Assembly: GCA_032719365.1 (NCBI GenBank)
Contig: CM064872.1
Coordinates: 21,731,572-21,795,571, forward strand
Source of the DNA: Prinsepia uniflora
Taxonomy: Eukaryota; Streptophyta; Magnoliopsida; Rosales; Rosaceae
Reading direction: 5' to 3'
Length of the DNA: 64,000 bases
Under the pieces are notes generated by a model, which saw only the letters and a list, made by a program, of their open reading frames with translations, did no database searches and was not told the DNA's origin. How positions within the stretch are numbered: position 1 is the stretch's first letter; each line of letters starts with the position of its first letter. The translations under genes and the position numbers were made by a program. Below, piece by piece: positions 12,301 to 23,065 of the stretch.

Positions 12301-13780
12301 AATCTGTTTTGAAGTCTCCACTTTTGGGTTGGAAGCTATCCTTTGGTGTAATAGTGTGTTCCATTGCAGTGTCAGTGCTCTTTTTGGCTGTATGAGTCGA
12401 CCTTCCCATTTTCTGCTGATGCTGCTATCAATAGCTGTTTCACTAATCTTGGTTGTTTTGAAAATACTCTTCACTTGGTTTTGTCCTCTTTTCCGATGAA
12501 TCAGTTCGGGGTAGGGTTACAGGTTTCTTGTATGATTTAGGATGACAATTTCGATCATTGAAATCATGTTGGTGGCAGATGATTTGAATTCCAGCATGAT
12601 TTAATTCAAAAGTCGTGTTGCCATCAATCTTATAGCTTGTAGAATAGATTTCACGCTGTTCTATTCTGTTTGTTGGATTGCAAAGGACCAAGGTTGTTGG
12701 ATGAATTGGATACGTCCAATATTATATACGCAGTGAAATGAGCTAAAGAAAAAGAAGAGCAGGTATGTCCAATCTGCTAAAGCTGAATACAAATATAAAC
12801 AAATTGACAGAGACCACTCTGCTCCAATTTTTAGTTTGGATAAAACGACTAGGCGCATCTCGTGCTACTAGGATTTCAGGGTTATGATGCTACTAGAGTT
12901 TCAAATCTCTGGGAAAGGCCGTGAAATTCATGTCTATATGTAAAACCGTCTCCACATTACCACAGCCCACGGGTGGTTTGCTTTTGACTATAAATGCAAC
13001 ATGATAAAAGAAAAGACTCACGCTGAGTGTCCTCCCTGCTCTTAAGGCTCACCTGATTCCAAAACTGAAATTGCTGATGCTGAGTGTCCTCCCTGTCTCT
13101 TCATCGTTGCTATCTTTTTGGGCAAACGCATCTTTCTCATTAGTCTGTTTATCGTACACTCTCTTACGTCACCTGGTTTCATAATTTTTTCCTCTCTCTT
13201 CATCTGCAATTCTTATATTCATGTTTCATAGCGTGCGCAACCCGGAGAATAGATGAGAAGCCGATTAGAAACAGTTTCATATGATAGATAACAGATACAT
13301 AGATAATTAGTTCAATTCTCAAGGGCTCGGTTTTTTTTCTATTTCAATCTGAAATAGTCAACGCGGGTTTGACTGTCTGATTCTGCTCCAAAGTCTAAGG
13401 TTGGAATTTGATCTTTAAGATACCAGGATTTAAAAAATTAAAATCCAACTTCGGTGCACCACAAATAATCCCCTTTAGCTACTTCTCTTGTTTCAATCTA
13501 ATAAAAGCTGCAGCCTTTATGGTTTTGAGGTTAAGATGACAATCATTGGCTATCTGGGTGCCAAACCAACGGATATAGCAGAAACCAAAGGATAGTTTTG
13601 ATTTAGGATATGGCATGATAGTGTTTTAGTTGCTAGAAATGAATGGAGTAAAAAGTTTGGTTGCGTGGAACTATAAATTACAGGGTTATTTTGGAGTTGC
13701 CTGGTGGCTAACAATTCACAGAATGTCAATATTACTCTTAGAAAAATCGACATCGACATATTACGATCTCCGCATTAATC
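12301..13780. other. Intergenic, no gene recognised
   Basis: This contains the probable 3' UTR of the upstream gene (to roughly 12450-12500) and then unique-looking sequence. The phrase 'gctgagtgtcctccctg' occurs twice (about 13023 and 13080), a short direct repeat. The open frames here show no family features. Confidence 0.5.
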
Positions 13781-13784
13781 TAAT

Positions 13785-13995
13785 ATATTTACCAACTTCA
13801 CTATAAATAAAAGTCTTCTCCTCATTTCTAAAGGTAATTCAAAACTCATACAGAAATTCTGCCGGTTTATTTTTCTCGATTAAGTGTTCTTGGTTGAACT
13901 ACCCCGGGCTTCAACCTTAACCCAAATTATTTCTTGTTATTGTGTGTAGCGATCAAGAAGGAATTCTACAAGTCCGGACGATTTATGCATCAACA
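13785..13995 (+). mobile_element. Fragment of a Tat-type LTR upstream of the CAD-like gene
   Basis: The order CTATAAATAAAAG (13801), 'taaaggtaattc', 'tctcgattaag', 'gttcttggttgaac' and 'accccggg' parallels the TATA-to-end part of the LTRs at 21620-21768 and 30740-30900 (CCTATAAATAGG ... tgttcttggtcgaac ... ccccgggt). It ends near 'catcaaca' at 13991, like the CAACA end of those LTRs. It is an old, partial copy about 190 bp before the pseudogene start. Confidence 0.5.
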
Positions 13996-14185
13996 GGTTG
14001 GTACCCAGAATTTTGTGATTTATTTGGGTGGGTTTGGTTTTGGTTTTTATTTTTTGTATTTTGTGTATTTTCCTAGAATGTGAACGAGGTTGTACAATGT
14101 GGATGAAATTGTTGTCTTAGTTTTGTCTGTGATGAGGAAATTGATGCCTGATTGCTATATGTATATCGGTTGGAATAGTCTAACA

Positions 14186-15966
14186 ATGAGCTCCGAGAGT
14201 AGAAATGAGAAATGCCTTGGATAGGCTGCGAGGGATCCATCTGGAGTTCTATCCGAATACAAATCAGCCGCAGGGATGTTTAAATCAGTTATGCGTGAAT
14301 TAACTTCTCAATGAAGAATAAGTTCTGTTAGTAAGTGAAAATTTGGATTTCAGCTCGATCTATTAATGAGAAGAAACCTAGCTATAATCGGGATTTTCTT
14401 TTATCTGTTACTTCTTCTTGTTGCTTCAGCTTCCAGCCGAATGTTGATTTCTTAGACTGCTTGTTGCAATTATGATCAGTATTTTTAGGTCAACGTGCAA
14501 TGATCAAGTTCATGAACTTTCGCGACTTTGAGGACGTCTATGAGGAAAAATTGGGTTCCTTGACATTGCATTAGTTTCATTATAAATTCTAGTTAGTCAT
14601 TTATTATTTGCTGGAATGCTTTCTTCAGAGCAGTTTGGGTTGACGACGTTTCCATAAAAATTACCAATTGTGGAGTTTGTTACGCTGACGTCATTTGGGC
14701 AAAAAACAAACATGGAGACTCCAAGTATCCTTTGGTGCCTGGGTATGTGAACTGATTGTTGTTCATAAAATTAAGATGTGATTCTTAAATTTTCCTTCTG
14801 AAACTGTTCTTTCGCGGTTATTTGGATTAAGGCATGAGATTGCAGGTGTTGTAAAGGAGGTAGGTTCCAAAGTCCATCGATTCAAAGTTGGTGACCATGT
14901 TGGAGTGGGAACTTATGTGAACTCATGCCGAGATTGTGAGTACTGTAACGAGGGATTTGAAGTCCACTGTGTCAAAGGTTCAGTTTTCACTTTTAACGGT
15001 GTCGATTTTGATGGGACATTGGGACAATCACGAATGGAGGTTACTCCAGTCATATAGTTGTCCATGACAGGTATGATATCTTGGAAACTCAACGGTTTTG
15101 TGATCTTTTATTGTTGTGTTTTATTAAACGGGCATGATGTGCCCATTTTATTATAGGTACTGCTTCAAGATACCTGACAACCATCCGTTGGCTTCAGCAG
15201 CACCTTTGCTTTGCGATGGAATAACCGTTTATACCCCTATGAAGCGCCATAGATGAACCAACCCGGAAAATCTCTAGGAGTGATTGGGCTTGGTGGTCTG
15301 GGTCACATGGCAGTGAAGTTTGGGAAGGCAGTTGGTTTGAAAGTAACAGTCTTCAGCACAAGCATATCCAAGAAAGAGGAAGCCCGAGGTCAGCTTGGTG
15401 CTGATAACTTTGCGGTCTTGTCTGACCAAGAGCAGATGAAGGTGAACTACCCAATACTTTCTTATGAAGCAACCTTTCTGAATCCATCGGTTTAATATTG
15501 ACTGTTTATTGCATCTATGCAGGCCCTGGTGAAGTCATTTGATTTTTTGATTGATACAGCATCTGGTGATCACCCACATGATCCATACATGGCGTTGTTG
15601 AAGACCGGTGGAACTCCCGTCTTGGTGGGTTTCCCCAGGGAAGTCAAATTCAGTCCTGCAAGCCTTAATCTGGGCACGTTTCCATTTTCAAAATGTTTTG
15701 AAATTTCACTTCTGTGGTAACTAGTATAATTTTAAGTATAATCAACTCGTGCATTTTACCCTTTGGTAGGTATGAAAACTGTTTCTGGCAGTATAACCGG
15801 TGGAACGAAGGATACACAAGAAATGATAGATTTCTGTGCTGCTCATGGAATCCACCCAATGATAGAAATAATTCCAATTCAGTATGCAACTGAAGCTCTC
15901 GAGAGGCTGGTGAAGAAAGATGTGAAATACCGGTTTGTGATTGACATTGAAAACCCTTTGAAATAA
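14186..15966 (+). pseudogene. Cinnamyl alcohol dehydrogenase-like MDR oxidoreductase, broken
   Basis: The exons are 14186-about 14271, 14629-14742, 14832-15070, 15157-15441, 15523-15673 and 15770-15966. The family reduces cinnamyl-type or related aldehydes with NADPH (cinnamyl alcohol or 8-hydroxygeraniol dehydrogenases). Visible motifs are the catalytic-zinc CGVCYAD and GHE (across the 14742/14832 junction), structural zinc CRDCEYC...HC, the nucleotide fold GLGGLG, and STS, which suits NADPH. Lesions are a TAG at 14222-14224 in exon 1, a one-base loss near 14262 with a weak donor (GG for GT), a frameshift near 15036, and another near 15250 at the exon-3 phrase before MNQPGK. The intron after 15673 has a GC donor. 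The last exon is clean and ends at TAA 15964-15966. Loss of function looks certain for full-length protein. Confidence 0.88.
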
Positions 15967-17814
15967 TACATACCATAAAAGAAGAAGCAGCGTTTCACTT
16001 CTTGATACACATACAATGGCTTCATATGGATCGTTTACATCCAAATTGTATCTTGAACGGATTATCTGCGTCATGTATAAAGTGACTAGAATTACTGAAT
16101 TACATGAATAAAGATGAATTTTTTCTGAGATTGGTCTACTCTATAAAACGTAGTTTTTTCATTTCATAACCTGTTTCTTTCTGGGATTGTCTTATCTGCA
16201 TTGCTGAAATATCATTATTGACAGTCTCCAGGGCCCTTTATTTTTTTAAAACACCCTTAATCCCGTTTTCCATACCAGACCTCATCTCATCGAAACAGAA
16301 CCCTCGTATGAAATATGTTAATGATGAGTGGCATGTCTGCGAGATCAATGGCATGATTTAATATTAAATGGGACTTAATCATTTTTTTCTTTTACAAAAT
16401 GTTTTTAATAGGTGATATATAATTTTTTTAACCATGGAAGATTTTTTTTTTACAAAATCAAAAAGCAGATTTCATTGATGATTAATTAGTGATCTTTTTA
16501 TATTGGTTATTTCAAATTTGTAATCATATATGCTTATATAAAATTTCACGTTTTAATTAATAAATTTCAAGGGCTATTTTAGTGGTTTCTTAAAAAGAAA
16601 AATTGTTTCACGATTTTTTTTTGTTATATTTATTTGCATGTACACTATGAATCATATATTTTTATGAACACTATGAACCATTTATTTATACAAACACTGA
16701 ATCATATATCCATACTCTTAACTTTAATAAAATAATAATTTAAGAAAATTCATAAGTTCCATTATCATTATAAACATTTAAAAATGAAACAAAATAAGTA
16801 GAAAAATAGAAATAAAAAATTAAACTATTTAGAAATATGGAATAAACGCATTGTAGGAGTATTTGTAGTTAAGGAAAAAAAGGAAAAAATTAACAAAATA
16901 GGAAAATAAGGTAACGAATAGTTAAGAATTTAGATATTTTAAATGAATATATATAAATTACTATAGTATCATATATTTAAATAATTATTTTGTAAATACA
17001 TAAAAATTGAATATAAAATTATGAGAGAAAGTAAAAAAGGTATATATAATAGATATAAAATCCAGATATATTTATTAATGTATAATAAATATATAAATAT
17101 AATTTAATTAGTATATAGTATATAATAGATAAAAAAATTTGAGTGGGGGCCAGGCTCCCTTGGGCCCTGCTTGGCTCCGCTCCTGTGCAAGACCAAAACT
17201 TTACACCTTAATAAGCTTGAAAAAGATTTGTCTATAAAAAATATCCTGTGATTTTCTATTTTATCTTTAATTAAGTATTGTTTCGCCAATTAGTTATTTT
17301 TTAATTTATTTTATGCTAAAGTGGAAGAATTTGAGTTTTTAAAATGCATTTAAAAACGTAAAAAATGTGTAAGATTTGAGAGAAGATTTTAATTGGTTAA
17401 TGACTATTATTTTAAAATACAACTATTTGATGTAAATTAACTATTACACGCTTTAATTGAATTAAAAAAAATAATTAATGGATGGAATCCACGTACTCAA
17501 TATCAGCACAAAACTGAAGAGAAAACAGAAAAAGTGATGGGGGATTCAAGGTTTAACGTTTTGAAAATTATAGGGTAATAAAGTGAAATATTTTAAAGTA
17601 CAAGTGTAATTTTGTATATGATCCAAATTATATAGTAAAGTATAATTTGTCCTATTAACATGAGTGGCAGCCTTTGCATTGTTTATGTATGCATTTGCTA
17701 ATTGGTGACTATTAGGATTGCACCAAACCAGTATGGCTTGTTTAGGTAAGAAATCCTCCACTAACATGAGTGGCTGAATACTTAATTCCTCAAATAATTG
17801 ATCACGAGTATTAC
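15967..17814. other. AT-rich intergenic sequence
   Basis: Very AT-rich, with many homopolymer runs and no plausible coding exon. A GC-rich island at about 17140-17195 ('gtgggggccaggctccc', 'cctgcttggctccgc') stands out and may be the end of a short interspersed repeat; no element boundaries were found. Confidence 0.5.
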
Positions 17815-18085
17815 TGTCAGATCTCAAAACAAACTCTCAAGTACTCAAAATGTTTCGGTTGAAGCATATTACTGAATTGTAAAACAAGCCTGTTATAAGG
17901 AAATCAACAGGAACACAAACTCCACATTCACAACTCCTAAGAACGTGTAAGTGGGTCTAAGACTAATTCAAACAAACAGATTAGACTACAAACTAGGGCA
18001 TTATTAACAGTGTGTAAACAACTAAGAAACCAACATAGATAAGTCCTAACAATCCTTATCTCATAACAATTATAATGCTTCAACA
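17815..18085 (-). mobile_element. 3' LTR of a Ty1/copia element
   Basis: On the minus strand it runs from TGTTGAAGCATT (18085) to ATCTGACA (17815), 271 bp with TG...CA ends. It is preceded on that strand by the purine tract TTTAAGGGAGAA (18086-18097), as expected for a 3' LTR. The pol fragment continues immediately on the right. No matching 5' LTR is in the window. Confidence 0.8.
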
Positions 18086-18097
18086 TTCTCCCTTAAA

Positions 18098-19225
18098 CTG
18101 AACTGCACCAGTGCATTCAGTTTACTCCAGACATCACACACATGCCAAGTCTATCTCGTAGCTTCAGAGAGACCTCCAGTTTGAGAGGTTTAGTCATGAT
18201 ACCAGACACCTGCTCTTGTGTACTAGAGTGCACCAATTCTAATTTCTCATCTCTTGTAAGTTCATGTAAAAATGAAACCTCACTTCAATATGGTTACTTC
18301 GACCATGTAAAACCCGATTCCTTGAAAGTTTAATAGTAGAACTATTGTCACAACAAATAGTAGTGCACATACCTTCATCATGACCAAGTTTTTCAAGAAT
18401 CCTTCTTATCCAGACCCTTGACATACATATGAGGCTGCTGCTATGAACTCTGCCCCTGTAGTAGATAAGGTTACCATTGGCTGCTTTCTTGAGAACTATG
18501 AAACAACCCCTGTTCCTAGCATAAGCACAAACCTAGAGGTATTTTTCCGAGCATCACCATTCCCCACATAGTCACTATCTGCAAATGCTATTAAACTCTC
18601 TTCACCACCTTTCCTATAACCAATTCCAAGCTCCATTGTGCCCTTCATATACCTTAGTATCCTCTTGGCAGCTTGTAAGTGCATCTCGGTTGGTTTCTCT
18701 ATGTATCTACTCATAAGCCCAACTACATACATGAGATCAGGTCTTGTGGTCGTCAAATACATCAAGCTCCCAACCAATTGCTTCTACTCTGTAGCATCTA
18801 CCTTCGCACCACTTCTGCTCTTTGACAACTTAAATCCTAGAACAAATGGATTATTCACAAGATTACTCTTCTACATGCCAAACCTTTCAAGCACCTCTTT
18901 AGAATACATACGTTGACATATGAAAATCCCATCCAAATTTTGTACCACCTCTACACCCAAAAAGGACTTCATTCTACCAAGATCAGACATATCAAACTTC
19001 TTCTTCATTGATTCTTTGAAACTCTTGAATATATCTTCACCATATCCTGTAAAGATAAGATCATCCACATAGAGACTCACAATTAGTAGCTTACCTTTAT
19101 CAACAGACTTTATAAACAGTGTGCTCACATAAGAATTTTTCGACCCCTCTTTGGTAAAGTACACATCAGCTTTGTTGTACTAGGCTTAAGGAGCCTTCTT
19201 GAGCTTGTGCATCGCCTTGTTCAAT
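18098..19225 (-). pseudogene. Copia pol fragment: reverse transcriptase and RNase H
   Basis: Read right to left, three frames cover the end of copia pol. 19164-18871 carries the YVDDL catalytic box of reverse transcriptase and the following SDLG block. 18777-18496 carries MVGSLMYLTTTRPDL and the RNase H start DSDY. 18424-about 18140 carries CDNSST and the C-terminal IMTKPL. The frames are separated by stops and shifts, and two stops interrupt the segment before YVDD (about 19165-19200). gag, protease and integrase are missing. The element is cut at 19226 by the start of another LTR. Confidence 0.88.
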
Positions 19226-20800
19226 GACAGGACCCGTCTCCAATTCCGTGTAAACTAGACCGGTCCTGTTCCCGTCTGATAGCTTTTATCAGACAAGGGT
19301 CAGAAACTTCTAACTTTACTTAAACCAGACTTGTTGAATAACATGTTCAATTACCACTGCACCACCAATTTCAGGGACAAATAGTTTATATGTTCTTTAT
19401 TTCTCCATTTCATAATTATGTTCTACATTTATTATTCAGACCAACTCCCTAACATTCCCCCTTAGACCTACATATTTCCAATTTCGTCCTTAGATAATGA
19501 AACCTCAAAATATTTAGGGGCTAGAACTTATAACATATGACACATACTATATTCTTGAAAAATAATCTTCATACAACAAATCCTACGTGCTAACTAATTT
19601 GGATCCAATTAGAGCTGACAAGGATGATGCACAATATTCACGAACAAACCCCAAAATCATACATCATGATGACATTTTCTAATCTAAAGATAATTTAATT
19701 TAAAGACTAATAATAATATCCCAAATTATATGAAAAGATATACCGTACTCCTTTATGTGAACCCTAACTTATATATAAACATACTATACACATTCATGGA
19801 ATATCACAACATGTTATTATGAATTAACATCACAATATTATCAATTGCCATAGGTTCATTATGCATAACCACTTTAATCAAAAGGGAATAATTCATTCAC
19901 TAAATTCATCACTCAGCATTCACTAAAATCCTAAATCATAGGCTTAGTCTTCCAACTTTCCTCAAGCACTTTCCCTTCATAGCATCATTATATGTTATTG
20001 ATATTCTAGGTATACTTAGACTTGAAACCCTTAACTAACTTTTCAATTTAAAACATAATTACACAATGCTGTAACTTCAGTATTATACTCAAGTGACATC
20101 CAATTGACACAAAAATTATACCAATAGACTCAGAATTAAAAGAAGAACAATTTTCATGTTGACAATTTCCCCAGAAAATGTCACACGGGCCCTTACGCTC
20201 ATGCGAGGCTCCTTACGTGTGGTGGTCAAGCGCTGGTCACAGGGTTGTCTTCCAGACCCGAATGTCTGATTTTCATGTCACCCGACTAGCGATTGTGACC
20301 CGGCCCTTTCTCCGCCGTTTCACGTCCGTTTTGATAGTTCAAAACACCAATTTTCATCTAAAATGAATAAGGAGAATATCTATAAAGTTAAGGAGAGAAA
20401 ACAGTTACAGAATCTCATCGTCCGACCTTCACCACCTTTCGGCCATGGCTATCTAGCTGTATCTTCGGCCTTCCTCGTGTCAATACCTCACTCCTTCTGT
20501 CCTATAATGATCCTATGATCTTCAGAAGGATGTTATCACCCCTAGTTTCGATTTTCGTAGCCCAGAAATAGGAACTCGCAGTAGGAACCTTATGGGTTCC
20601 ACAATCTCTTCACTGTTTTCCCGTGTTCTCTCCTCATGTTTCTCTCAGTTTTATTCCCTCTGTCACCTTATTTTCTTTTCTTGTTTTACTTATTCTCCTT
20701 CCTCCCCGACTCATTCCCTCCTTTCCGTTTCTCCATGTTTTCTCTCTTTTTCTTCATGTTCAGTCACATCCAATCGAACCCTTGCACACACACATAGTGC
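19226..20800 (-). mobile_element. LTR-like copy, subfamily B, minus strand, right end not found
   Basis: It begins TGACAGGACCCG, the reversed 3' terminus of the large LTR family, directly at the break of the copia element. From about 19330 to 20005 it matches 42640-43294 very closely, for example 'ctccatttcataattatg' and 'gatgatgcacaatattca'. The expected GTTACA terminus was not seen. A pyrimidine-rich stretch (20600-20760) precedes GC-rich sequence at 20800. Confidence 0.6.
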
Positions 20801-20804
20801 TTGA

Positions 20805-21040
20805 CATTGGGCCGGGTCAGGCAAGTCCGACCCAAAATTTTTGGGTTTGGGACGAGCCAAGCCAGGTTTGTGGGATATTTTAAAAACAATCGAGCCGGGT
20901 CGGGCAGGCTTAGTTATATATATAGAAACCCAAACACTTTGTCAGACCGGGCTCATATCGAACTTCATGGGCCGGGCCTAATAAGTCCACTCAGGTCAGA
21001 CTCAATTGGGCTTTTAGAAATTATTAATTCAACTTTATAC
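20805..21040. repeat. GGGCC-rich degenerate repeat
   Basis: The phrases gggccgggtcaggc, 'gagccgggtcgggcagg' and 'gggccgggcctaataag' recur at irregular spacing. This is the composition of a common plant interspersed repeat, but element ends are not defined. It lies between the LTR and the importin-alpha relic and seems to truncate the latter. Confidence 0.4.
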
Positions 21041-21045
21041 AAATT

Positions 21046-21250
21046 TAGTCCGCTGAGAAGTGAGAACCACCAACTGTAGCATTTGAGATTGGACATGTAG
21101 CCTCTTCCTTTATATCAAACTCAGCACCTTGAAGTAAAGTAGCAAAAGTGATCGTTAACATCAAGTTCATCAATTACATTGATATTTGAAATAGTTTAGT
21201 AACGTAAATTGAGAAAGAGAAAATATATTTTAGTTTACCTTAATATGATC
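21046..21250 (-). pseudogene. Importin-alpha relic, downstream part
   Basis: On the minus strand an exon from 21127 to about 21050 reads AEFDIKEEATCPISNATVG, the armadillo-repeat signature of plant importin alpha (nuclear import adaptor that binds nuclear localisation signals). It follows an AG acceptor. Upstream, 21250-21239 is the last 12 bases of the previous exon, ending at a GT donor. The rest of that exon lies at 30957-31078, 9.7 kb away, because a retroelement inserted inside it. After about 21046 the reading is lost in other repeats, so the C-terminal half is missing. Confidence 0.82.
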
Positions 21251-21768
21251 TGTGGAACCCAAAATCATCCGAAAATTATGGAGCCGCCACGTGTCCCGTA
21301 ATTCCCAAAAATGACCAAATTGCCCTTGACAAATAACGCTGATCATTTGAAAAACACCCACACATTAAATAATATATTTACCAGTTAAATACGTTATTTG
21401 ATCGGGTTAAAACCTCCGTAATATTGATATTCTCCCCGAGAGTTAATTATCATTATTCTTAATAATGGATAATTAATATTAATATTAAAATACAACAAAT
21501 ATCATTACTATCATAATGAGCCATCATTACAATTATTGAATAATATATTTAATACTAATATATTATTTACTAATTAAATATTCAACCGACCAATCAGAAC
21601 GCTCCAAGGCTCCCAAGATTTTCCTATAAATAGGAAAGCACATTTCATTTCCAAGGTACGTTGATTCTTCGTTTCGAAGTATATCCCTTTCCTCTCTCGA
21701 AGCTAACTTAGGCATCGGAGTGTTCTTGGTCGAACAACCCCCCCGGGTAAATCGATCGAGGCAACGAT
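21251..21768 (+). repeat. 5' LTR of the gag-only element, part 1
   Basis: This is the first 518 bp of the LTR, ending at the target duplication ACGAT. It continues at 25102-25169. Compared with the 3' LTR the two are co-linear with few differences, for example ggagccgcc versus ggagcggcc near 21284/30407 and a few extra bases near 21550. Confidence 0.92.
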
Positions 21769-22360
21769 TGACAGGACCCATCCCAATCCCCCCGGGATTA
21801 CCGTGGAATGTGCCCTGCTCCCGTCCAACAAGGGGTGTCAGACAAGGGATAACCAAGAGCCACTGCCCAACGGGGCATCCAGAGTGCGCAAGGATCGATG
21901 GAGGAGGTGTGCAATGTCCCAGTCTCTGCTGCAATCACACCCGTAATCAACCTGAAGGGCATTAAAACCAAAAGCTGTAAGTGGACAAAAACCAGTAAGT
22001 TCATCAAATACATTTATAAGACATTTATGCCCTCCAATAAAAACGTATGCATGCCACAAAAACCAGTAACCAAAACGTTTGCTCAACCGAGCCCTTAGGG
22101 CCTTAGCCCAAAAACCGTTAACCAAAAACCAAGTGTGGGAACTCAGCCCAAAACTGTGGAATACCACCACCATACATATTAAAACCATGTGGGTCACCAC
22201 CCACGACCATAAATGAACATCAATTCAAAAATCCAAAACCATTTAGGGTCCCCGACCTTACATACCATTTCATAACCAATAATCCATTTTTACCACATAA
22301 CACATATCCAACCAATAAGCCATTTTATTCATTAATCCATATTTTACCATTACCATCACC

Positions 22361-22498
22361 AGCATCCCAGATGCTTAGCGTCCCAGACGCTAGACGTCCC
22401 TGACGTCATATCTCACGGTTTCATAAGCTACGCGTGCTGCCCGGGGTCTCTCCGGGTCCATATATCTGACATCCCTGATGTCTGACGTCCCTGACGTC
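22361..22498. repeat. Hairpin array A in solo LTR
   Basis: There are five perfect 6-7-bp inverted repeats with a 3-base loop: AGCATC-cca-GATGCT (22361), TAGCGTC-cca-GACGCTA (22376), GACGTC-cct-GACGTC (22393), GACATC-cct-GATGTC (22468) and GACGTC-cct-GACGTC (22484). Arms differ between units, but each pair is complementary. Confidence 0.9.
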
Positions 22499-22717
22499 AA
22501 TCATAGCAATCCTGCTCCTGAGTCATCATACGGTCCGGCTGCTCCGTATAATGACCCCTCGCAGGCAATGCACCGTGACTTCCCCAGTGTCCCAGACATC
22601 TGGAGGAGACCATCATATATCCTTGTATCCAGATGGTATATGGAAAACAGTTTTATTAAATCCTTTTATCACATCATTACAATGGGCCCTGCCCGAAATT
22701 TCCATAAAACCACATAA

Positions 22718-23065
22718 TTCCATTTAGGGTCCCTGGCCCAAAATCACAATTATTAAACATAGGGTCCCTGACCCGAAATCACATTTATTATCCAACTGGG
22801 CCTCATGCCCGATTTTATGAACCACTGGGCCCACGGCCCGATTTGTAAACCAACTGGGCCCGCAACCCGACTTATAAACCCACTGGGCCCACGGCCCGAA
22901 TTCACAAATCAACTGGGCCCCTGGCCCGAGAACATAACTCAAATGGGTCTCAGCCCGATTTCATACCAACTGGGCCCCTGGCCCGATTTCATTAACCGAC
23001 TGGGCCCCTGGCCCGATTCTCAAATGGACTCCAAGTCCGAAATTTCCAACATAATTGGGCCTCAA
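22718..23065. repeat. Hairpin array B in solo LTR, about 12 units of 28-38 bp
   Basis: Units contain GGGCC-cac-GGCCC, GGGCC-cct-GGCCC, GGGC-ctcat-GCCC, GGGC-ctcaa-GCCC or GGGTC-cct-GACCC, followed by an AT-rich spacer like 'gatttcattaacc'. The spacing is regular enough to be a minisatellite. The equivalent array in the plus-strand LTR lies at 37915-38190. Confidence 0.88.

Noticed and set aside
15253..15495. Separate small dehydrogenase gene starting MNQPGK
   Set aside because: It is the rest of the third coding block of the CAD-like pseudogene, shifted by an indel near 15250.
17140..17195. GC-rich island as a promoter or CpG island
   Set aside because: Only about 50 bp, with no adjacent exon; more likely an end of an interspersed repeat.
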